Origin: Neisseria bacilliformis
GTDB taxonomy: Bacteria; Pseudomonadota; Gammaproteobacteria; Burkholderiales; Neisseriaceae
Assembly: GCF_014055025.1 (NCBI RefSeq)
Contig: NZ_CP059571.1
Location: forward strand, 434,001 to 498,000
Reading direction: 5' to 3'
DNA: 64,000 nt
Below are positions 57,518 through 64,000 of this stretch, piece after piece. A program made the translations under genes and the position numbers. The first letter of the stretch is position 1. Every line of letters starts with the position of its first letter. The notes below the pieces were generated by a model. The model saw only the letters and a program-made list of their open reading frames with translations, searched no databases and was not told the DNA's origin.

Positions 57518-58081
57518 TCAGGCTGCCTTGCCATCACCGCCGTCCAATTTATCCAACAGCGCAACCAGCCCTGCCGCGCAACTTTCGGCTTTGCTTTGCA
57601 CCTGTTCGGGCGTGTACAGCGCGGGCGATGTGCCGTGGAAATAGAAGGGGTCTAGATAGTTCATCTGCGCGTAATATGCGGTTTGCTCTATGTTTTTGCA
57701 CAACTCCAACACGCGGAAATGGGCGACGCCGTCGGCGCGGTAATCGGCTGCGGGCGAGCCGATGGTGATGCTGGCAACGAGGTTTTTGCCTTTGAGTTTG
57801 TCGCCCGTGCTGCCGTAGGCGAAGCCGTGGGTAAACACGCAGTCAAAATAGTGTTTCAAGATGGCGGGCATGTTGTACCAGAACATCGGGTATTGGCACA
57901 CGATGGTTTGGTGGCGCAGCAGGGCTTGTTGTTCGGCGGCGGCGTCAATGCGAAAATCGGGATAGAGTGCGGCGAGGTCGCGGATTTCGTAGTGCGGGCG
58001 GGCGGCTTGCAGGTGGGTGATAACGGCTTTGTTGGCAACGGATTGTTGGAAGTCGGGATGGGCGAGGAGGATGAGTGCCAT
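57518..58081 (-). CDS. NAD(P)H oxidoreductase of the KefF/MdaB flavodoxin-like type
   Basis: A 187-residue flavoprotein, probably a quinone reductase. LILLAHPDFQQSVANKAV is the FMN phosphate loop; VCQYPMFWYNMPAILKHYFDCVFTHGFAYG is the typical QFPLYWYSxPALLK-type segment of the family. The stop TGA lies in GGCAGCCTGAA, a Kingella-type uptake-like word. AAAGGACAAAC precedes the ATG. It is divergent from the HxlR regulator at 58251, a common pairing in which HxlR senses electrophiles and controls the reductase. Confidence 0.9.
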   Translation of the reverse strand: MALILLAHPDFQQSVANKAVITHLQAARPHYEIRDLAALYPDFRIDAAAEQQALLRHQTIVCQYPMFWYNMPAILKHYFDCVFTHGFAYGSTGDKLKGKNLVASITIGSPAADYRADGVAHFRVLELCKNIEQTAYYAQMNYLDPFYFHGTSPALYTPEQVQSKAESCAAGLVALLDKLDGGDGKAA

Positions 58082-58169
58082 GTTTGTCCTTTCGGGGCGT
58101 GGTGGGAAATGCGCCGATTGTAGGCAGCCTGAAAAGCTGAAACAAGAACTATCCTTTTGTATAGGTGTG

Positions 58170-58244
58170 AGAACCTGTATTCATTATTTTCATAGGCATC
58201 TTTCATGCCCTAAAATCTGCCTAAAAATAATGGATACAGGTTCT
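58170..58244. promoter_or_regulatory. Long inverted repeat in the reductase/HxlR divergent region
   Basis: AGAACCTGTATTCATTATTT (58170 on) is mirrored by AAATAATGGATACAGGTTCT (ending 58244), arms of about 27-29 bases with one mismatch and a two-base gap, spaced by about 20 bases. Its place between the two divergent genes suggests operators for the HxlR protein; the right arm overlaps an alternative ATG of hxlR. Confidence 0.65.
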
Positions 58245-58250
58245 GAAAAA

Positions 58251-58631
58251 ATGAAAACAGAATGCCGCAACGGCGCGTTTGGCTTGAACGGAAAAATTTA
58301 CCCTTGCACGCTCAGCGTGGCGATGGATTTGGTGGGCGGCAAATGGAAGGCGGTCATCCTTTACCATTTGCAGGACGGCGCAAAACGCTTCGGCGAGCTG
58401 CACACGCGCCTGCACAATGCTACCGAAGCGGTGTTGAGCCGCTGCCTGCAACAGTTGGAACGCGACGGCTTGGTGTCGCGGCAGGTGTTCGGCAGCAAGC
58501 CGCCACTGAAAAGCGAATACGCGCTCACGGATTTCGGGCGCAGCTTTCTGCCTGTGCTGGCTGCGCTGACCGAGTGGGGCAATCAGGTGATTGTGGCGCG
58601 GGGGAGTTTTGTGGATGAGGGGCGCGGATAA
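58251..58631 (+). CDS. HxlR family transcriptional regulator
   Basis: A 126-residue winged-helix regulator. CTLSVAMDLVGGKWKAVILYHLQDGAKRFGEL is the diagnostic HxlR opening and includes a conserved cysteine that senses quinones or aldehydes in YodB/HypR-type members; LSRCLQQLERDGLVSR is the recognition region. An ATG at 58230 is an alternative start. Its divergent neighbour is a quinone-reductase-like gene. Eight bases after the stop lies an IS1106-like element. Confidence 0.9.
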   Translation: MKTECRNGAFGLNGKIYPCTLSVAMDLVGGKWKAVILYHLQDGAKRFGELHTRLHNATEAVLSRCLQQLERDGLVSRQVFGSKPPLKSEYALTDFGRSFLPVLAALTEWGNQVIVARGSFVDEGRG

Positions 58632-58638
58632 TCAGGCA

Positions 58639-59857
58639 GAGACCTTTGCAAAATCCCCCCCAAATCCCCTAAATTCCCACCAAGACATTTAGGGGATTTC
58701 TCATGGGCACCTTCTTTCAGCAAACCGCACAAGCCATGATTGCCAAACACATCGATCGCTTCCCACTATTAAAGCTGGATCAAGTGATTGATTGGCAACC
58801 GATCGAACAGTACCTGAATCGTCAAAGAACCCGTTACCTCCGAGACCACCGCGGCCGTCCCGCCTATCCCCTGCTGTCCATGTTCAAAGCCGTCCTGCTC
58901 GGACAATGGCACAGCCTCTCCGATCCCGAACTCGAACACAGCCTCATCACCCGCATCGACTTCAACCTGTTTTGCCGTTTTGACGAACTGAGCATCCCCG
59001 ATTACAGCACCTTATGCCGCTACCGCAACTGGCTGGCGCAAGACGACACCCTGTCCGAACTGCTGGAACTGATCAACCGCCAACTGGCCGAGAAAAACCT
59101 AAAAGTAGAGAAGGCATCCGCCGCCGTCATTGACGCCACCATTATTCAGACCGCCGGCAGCAAACAGCGTCAGGCCATAGAAGTCGATGAAGAAGGACAA
59201 GTCAGCGGCCAAACCACACCGAGTAAAGATAAAGATGCCCGTTGGACAAAGAAAAACGGCCTCTACAAACTCGGTTACAAACAACATACCCGCACCGATG
59301 AGGAAGGCTATATCGAGAAACTGCACATTACCCCCGCCAATACCCATGAGTGCAACCATCTGTCGCCTTTGCTGGAAGGGATAGCCGAAGGCACGACCGT
59401 CTATGCCGATAAAGGCTACGACAGTGCGGAAAACCGGCAACATCTGGAAGAGCATCGGTTGCTGGACGGCATTATGCGCAAAGCCCACCGCAACCGTCCG
59501 CTGACGGAAGCGCAAACCAAACGTAACCGATATTTGTCGAAGACCCGTTATGTGGTCGAACAAAGCTTTGGTACGCTGCACCGTAAATTCCGCTACGCCC
59601 GGGCAGCCTATTTTGGGCTGATTAAAGTGAGTGCGCAAAGCCATCTGAAGGCGATGTGTTTAAACCTGTTGAAAGCGGCTAATAGGCTAAGTGTGCCTGT
59701 TGCTGCCTAAAAGGCGGCTCGGATGCCTGATTATCAGGTATCCGGGGAGGATTAAGGGGGTATTGGGGTAGAATCAGTGGATATTTGAAACAAAAACAGC
59801 CAAAAATCTTTATTTAGGTTTCGGCTGTCGGGGAAAAAGGAATTTTGCAAAGGTCTC
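58639..59857. mobile_element. IS1106-like insertion sequence (IS5 family)
   Basis: About 1219 bp with terminal inverted repeats GAGACCTTTGCAAAAT at the left and its complement at the right (59842-59857). Removing it together with one A at the left edge joins AATCAGGC to CGTCTGAAAATCGG and restores a perfect DUS, so the element landed inside an uptake sequence of the hairpin behind hxlR. No target duplication is evident. Confidence 0.9.
58703..59710 (+). CDS. IS1106-like transposase
   Basis: A 335-residue DDE transposase of the IS5 family. FPLLKLDQVIDWQPIEQYLNRQ and the DUF772-type N-terminal domain lead to VIDATIIQT with the first catalytic aspartate, VYADKGYDSAENR with the second and RYVVEQSFGTLHRKFRYARAAYFG with the glutamate. 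It is full length and intact, so the copy could be active. A palindrome AAATCCCCTAAATT.../TTTAGGGGATTT lies just before the ATG and may limit impinging transcription. Confidence 0.95.
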   Translation: MGTFFQQTAQAMIAKHIDRFPLLKLDQVIDWQPIEQYLNRQRTRYLRDHRGRPAYPLLSMFKAVLLGQWHSLSDPELEHSLITRIDFNLFCRFDELSIPDYSTLCRYRNWLAQDDTLSELLELINRQLAEKNLKVEKASAAVIDATIIQTAGSKQRQAIEVDEEGQVSGQTTPSKDKDARWTKKNGLYKLGYKQHTRTDEEGYIEKLHITPANTHECNHLSPLLEGIAEGTTVYADKGYDSAENRQHLEEHRLLDGIMRKAHRNRPLTEAQTKRNRYLSKTRYVVEQSFGTLHRKFRYARAAYFGLIKVSAQSHLKAMCLNLLKAANRLSVPVAA

Positions 59858-59903
59858 CGTCTGAAAATCGGTTTTTCAGACGGCCTGTTGTGTTGGAAAT
59901 AGC

Positions 59904-59974
59904 GTAGGTCGGGCATTCATGCCCGACAAATACTGGCGGACTGGGGAAATGTCGGGCATGAATGCCCGACCTAC
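59904..59974. repeat. GTAG-headed REP pair, GTCGGGCAT family
   Basis: GTAG-GTCGGGCATTCATGCCCGAC ... GTCGGGCATGAATGCCCGAC-CTAC. On the minus strand its GTAG supplies the stop of the gene at 59971. Confidence 0.9.
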
Positions 59975-60372
59975 CCGGCTTCCGCGGCGGGCAGGTAGCA
60001 GACTCTGACGCGGTTGCCGCCGCTGCATTCGGGGGCTTGGGGTACGGTAAAGTCGATGGCGGAAAGTTGGTCGCGCGGGATGCGGTAGGCGGCGGTGTAG
60101 TAATCGGCGTAGATCAGGATGTCCATGCCCTGCATCAGCCAGATCACGATGAGCAAACCGGTCAGGTAGCTGCCGATGCCGGCAGGCGCTGCGTCCTGCC
60201 CGCGTTTCAGCCGACGCGCCACGATAAAGCCGTGCAGGGCGCAAAAGGCGGTGAGGGCGCTCCATGCCGGCCAGGTAGCGGGAGGGTCGGGGAGGGCAAA
60301 CTGAAAGATGCAGGCGGAAACGGCGGCATAAAGCAGAAGCAGGACGTTGAGTTTGTTGAGTGTGACGGTCAT
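59971..60372 (-). CDS. Small membrane protein of unknown function
   Basis: A 133-residue inner-membrane protein with about three hydrophobic segments (about 8-27, 33-52 and 65-87) and a periplasmic tail with two cysteines (PECSGGNRVRVCYLP). Not recognised. The start is chosen at 60372, MTVTLNKLNVLLLLYAAVSA. The stop TAG lies in the GTAG head of a REP, so the REP insertion may have defined the C-terminus. Confidence 0.6.
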   Translation of the reverse strand: MTVTLNKLNVLLLLYAAVSACIFQFALPDPPATWPAWSALTAFCALHGFIVARRLKRGQDAAPAGIGSYLTGLLIVIWLMQGMDILIYADYYTAAYRIPRDQLSAIDFTVPQAPECSGGNRVRVCYLPAAEAG

Positions 60373-60396
60373 GGCGGGGCTTTCGGTTGGTGGGCG

Positions 60397-60428
60397 GAGG
60401 CCGTCTGAAAAAGGTTTCAGACGGCCTT
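60397..60428. terminator. Inverted DUS pair behind the GNAT gene
   Basis: AGGCCGTCTGAAA and TTTCAGACGGCCT with a very short loop lie between the GNAT stop and the membrane protein start, both on the minus strand. Confidence 0.65.
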
Positions 60429-60443
60429 TGCTTGATCTGTACG

Positions 60444-61013
60444 TCAGCCAAACGCCGCCAGTTTTGCTTCCAGCGCAGCTTTGGCCTGCGGCCATTCTTC
60501 ACGCAGCATGCTGTAAACCACGGTGTCGCGCACACTGCCGTCTTTACGCAGTTTGTGGCGGCGCAGGATGCCGTCTTTTTTGGCGCCCAGCCGTTCGATG
60601 GCGCTTTGCGAGGCGGTGTTGAGGATATCGGTCTGCCAGCCGACACAGGTGCAGCCGAGAGTGTCGAAGGCGTAATCCAGCAGCATGAGTTTGCAGCAGG
60701 TGTTGATGCGGGTGCGCTGCGCGGAGCGGGCGTACCAGGTGTAGCCGATGTCGGCACGGGGGACGGCGGGGTCGGTGTTGTAGAGCGAGGTGCTGCCGAC
60801 GATGCGGCCACTGTCTTCGTCGATAACGGCAAAGGCGGTGCGTGTTTGCAGGGCGGTTTGGATATAGGCTGCCACTTGATCGGGTGCGGGTGCGGTGGTG
60901 ACTAAAAGCTCCCAGATGTTGCCGTCACACACGGCTTCGCGCAGGGCGGTTTCGTGTTGCGGGGCGAGGGGTTCGAGGCGGACGCGGTTCAGGCGCAGGG
61001 TGGGGGTGTTCAT
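60444..61013 (-). CDS. GNAT family acetyltransferase
   Basis: A 189-residue acetyltransferase of the RimJ/RimL-like group. LRLNRVRLEPLAPQHETAL opens the fold; IGSTSLY-like IVGSTSLYNTDPAVPRADIGYTWYARSAQRTRINTCCKLMLLDYAFDTLGC covers the acetyl-CoA region, and TDILNTASQSAIERLGAKKDGILRRHKLRKDGSVRDTVVYSML is the typical RimJ-like end. The target, protein or small molecule, is not known. Confidence 0.88.
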   Translation of the reverse strand: MNTPTLRLNRVRLEPLAPQHETALREAVCDGNIWELLVTTAPAPDQVAAYIQTALQTRTAFAVIDEDSGRIVGSTSLYNTDPAVPRADIGYTWYARSAQRTRINTCCKLMLLDYAFDTLGCTCVGWQTDILNTASQSAIERLGAKKDGILRRHKLRKDGSVRDTVVYSMLREEWPQAKAALEAKLAAFG

Positions 61014-61089
61014 GGGTTTTCCTTGGTGTGCGTTTGTTTGTATAGGGGATGTGGAAACGATGTTTTCAGACGGCCTTTCATATTTGAAA

Positions 61090-61158
61090 AAGCAGCCTGA
61101 AAGCGAGCTTGCGAGCTTCTGCGAAGCTAAAACCGTTTCCCCGTTTCAGGCTGCCTTA
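61090..61158. terminator. Hairpin of Kingella-type uptake-like words behind argG
   Basis: AGCAGCCTGAAAG and TTTCAGGCTGCCT bracket a loop that itself holds GCGAGCTTGCGAGC. On the minus strand the hairpin lies just behind argG. Confidence 0.6.
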
Positions 61159-61166
61159 TGGGCGTT

Positions 61167-62585
<1,419 letters not shown>

Positions 62586-62658
62586 TTATACGTTTTCAAA
62601 CGGCCTCAAATATAGGGCGGGCAGGCGGGCGGCGCGGTTGCCCATCTGCCTGCGGGCA

Positions 62659-62693
62659 TAAAAAAAGGCTTGGTTTTGCAACCAAGCCTTTGT
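62659..62693 (-). terminator. Terminator of the tRNA-Met/tRNA-Ala unit
   Basis: Minus strand: AAGGCTTGGTT, loop GCAA, AACCAAGCCTT followed by TTTTT. Confidence 0.9.
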
Positions 62694-62699
62694 GTTGTC

Positions 62700-62775
<76 letters not shown>

Positions 62776-62783
62776 GATGAGTT

Positions 62784-62860
62784 TGGTGGCGAATCAGGGA
62801 CTCGAACCCCGGACACAAGGATTATGATTCCTCTGCTCTAACCGACTGAGCTAATTCGCC
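62784..62860 (-). tRNA. tRNA with CAT anticodon, probably elongator tRNA-Met
   Basis: 77 bases on the minus strand; acceptor GGCGAAT/ATTCGCC, anticodon loop ATCATAA, encoded CCA. The closed first acceptor pair excludes initiator tRNA. A lysidine-modified tRNA-Ile2 cannot be excluded by eye. Confidence 0.85.
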
Positions 62861-62876
62861 GTGAAGTGAAGCCGTG

Positions 62877-62904
62877 ATTATACGGGTTTTGCCGCAGTGG
62901 GCAA
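62877..62904 (-). promoter_or_regulatory. Promoter of the tRNA-Met/tRNA-Ala unit
   Basis: Minus strand: TTGCCC, 16 bases, TATAAT, about 16 bases before the first tRNA. Confidence 0.6.
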
Positions 62905-62971
62905 ACGGTTTTTCGGCCGTTTTGTTTTTCCGTTTGATTTTAATCGTGAAAAAGTTTTGGCAGGGCGGCGG

Positions 62972-64000
62972 TTACAGCTTGTGGCAGATGTCGCCGTGCG
63001 CGAAGCCCTGCCAGTCGGCGTCGATGTTGCGGCCGAAGGTGATGACTTTGAACAGCTCGCCCATTTCGTGCGGCATCAGCAGTTTGTGCAGGGCGGAGGC
63101 CGTCTGAATATAGGCGGGGGAGTCGTGCGGCAGGCCGTTGCCGGCCAGTTCGGTGATGCCGAGGTTGAGCAGGAAATCGGCCTGCGTGGTGTAGCCGATA
63201 AGGTCGAGGCCGCCGTCGGTGCCGGCTTGGGCGGTGTCGGTGAAGTTGACGTGGGCGGTGAGGTCGGTGAGGCCGACGCGGAAAAACGGGTCGTGGACGG
63301 TGTGGTGGCGGTAGTGGCCGATAAGCGTACCCATATGCCGCTGCGGGTGGTAGTACTGCGCCGCGTCGAATCCGTAGTCGATGAGGATGATTGCGCCGCG
63401 TTGCAGGTGGTCGGCCAGGGTGCGGACGAAGGCGTATTGGACGGGGTGCAGTTCGGCGGTGTAAGGCTCGGTGTCGGGGAAATACTGTTGCGCGAGGCGC
63501 AGCAGCTGCGGGTCGGCCAGAGAGCGGGGGATTTGGACGAACGCTCCGTTTTCCGTGCCGACGCAGATGCGCCAGAAGCGTCCGCCTTCGCGCCGGACGA
63601 GTTCGCAGGGCATGGCGTCTAGCACTTCGTTGCCGATAATGATGCCGTCGAACGCGGCGGGCAGGGCGGCGAGGTGGCGGACTTTGTGCGCCATGTCGGG
63701 AACGCGTGCGGCGATATGGGCGCGCTGGCGTTCGGCCAGTTCGGGGGAAACTTCGATGATGAAGTAGGCATCCAGTGCCGTGCCGCGCAGGCTGTCGAGC
63801 AGGGTGGCGGCCAATTCGCCCGTGCCCGCGCCGAATTCGCAGATGCCGCCGGCGGTTTGCGGCAGCAGTTCGCCGATTTGGCGGGCAAGGGTTTGGCCGA
63901 ACAGGGGGGTGAGGGCAGGGGCGGTAACGAAGTCGCCCGCCGCGCCGATTTTGTGCGCGCCGCCGGTGTAGTAGCCGTATTGCGGCGCGTAGAGGGCGAG
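62972..64000 (-). CDS. MidA/NDUFAF7-type SAM-dependent methyltransferase (5' end outside)
   Basis: The last 342 codons of a gene that enters from the right edge. YAPQYGYYTGGAHKIGAAGDFVTAP, ICEFGAGTGELAATLLDSL (SAM motif), IIIGNEVLDAMPCEL and ILIDYGFDAAQYYHPQRHMGTL are hallmarks of the DUF185/MidA family, whose mitochondrial member methylates an arginine of a complex I subunit. An in-frame DUS (63098-63109) encodes IQTAS near the C-terminus. Confidence 0.92.
   Translation of the reverse strand, partial: LALYAPQYGYYTGGAHKIGAAGDFVTAPALTPLFGQTLARQIGELLPQTAGGICEFGAGTGELAATLLDSLRGTALDAYFIIEVSPELAERQRAHIAARVPDMAHKVRHLAALPAAFDGIIIGNEVLDAMPCELVRREGGRFWRICVGTENGAFVQIPRSLADPQLLRLAQQYFPDTEPYTAELHPVQYAFVRTLADHLQRGAIILIDYGFDAAQYYHPQRHMGTLIGHYRHHTVHDPFFRVGLTDLTAHVNFTDTAQAGTDGGLDLIGYTTQADFLLNLGITELAGNGLPHDSPAYIQTASALHKLLMPHEMGELFKVITFGRNIDADWQGFAHGDICHKL

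Overview
The window reads as chromosomal DNA of a commensal, GC-rich member of the Neisseriaceae, most likely a Neisseria that uses the AG-DUS dialect. The evidence is the very dense DNA uptake sequence AGGCCGTCTGAA, usually in inverted pairs behind genes, a Correia-type element, IS1016-like and IS1106-like insertion sequences, and Neisseria-like gene sets such as gmhB-nlaA, the prx-glutaredoxin/lpd pair and tRNA-tuf-secE-nusG-rplKAJL-rpoBC. Species cannot be fixed from the sequence alone; N. bacilliformis or N. elongata-like organisms are plausible.

Layout. 0-17 kb: a cut-off hydroxyacid dehydrogenase, a glycosyltransferase, a DUF3298-type secreted protein, avtA, a UPF0016 metal exporter behind a yybP-ykoY riboswitch, a CLC channel, gmhB-nlaA, secB, an orphan HTH protein, an MFS and an ABC exporter. 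16-22 kb: dprA, smg, topA, a DUF4349 lipoprotein coupled to rsmD, and a ferredoxin. 22.6-36.5 kb: the translation/transcription block tRNA-Tyr-Gly-Thr, tuf, tRNA-Trp, secE, nusG, rplK, rplA, L10 leader, rplJ, rplL, rpoB, rpoC. 37-50 kb: aroQ, an ADP-ribosylglycohydrolase, msrC, a PlsC paralogue, prx-grx and lpd, a Rieske oxygenase, bioH back to back with comF, trmL, an RlpA-like lipoprotein, ruvA, bioC. 50-64 kb: a patatin lipoprotein, a desaturase, a LysR regulator, a short-chain dehydrogenase-like gene cut by an IS1016-like element, small envelope proteins, a frameshifted Sel1 lipoprotein, a quinone reductase/HxlR divergent pair, an IS1106-like element, a GNAT, argG, two tRNAs and midA (cut by the window end).

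How it works together. Most genes are single housekeeping units separated by repeat-rich spacers; short couplings (gmhB-nlaA, DUF4349-rsmD, bioC-unknown, rplK-rplA) are visible as overlaps. Competence functions (dprA, comF, the DUS themselves) are present. No CRISPR array, prophage, rRNA operon or obvious defence island is seen.

The most unusual content is in the spacers. At least four palindrome families share one architecture: a GTAG (or GCAG) head followed by a short hairpin, two copies facing each other. This is the REP/REPIN layout mobilised elsewhere by RAYT transposases. Some lie inside Correia-like ends, and several genes take their stop codon from a REP head or a DUS. An AT-richer block from secE into the first part of rpoB, flanked by GC-rich tuf and rpoC, looks like an imported or compositionally distinct segment.
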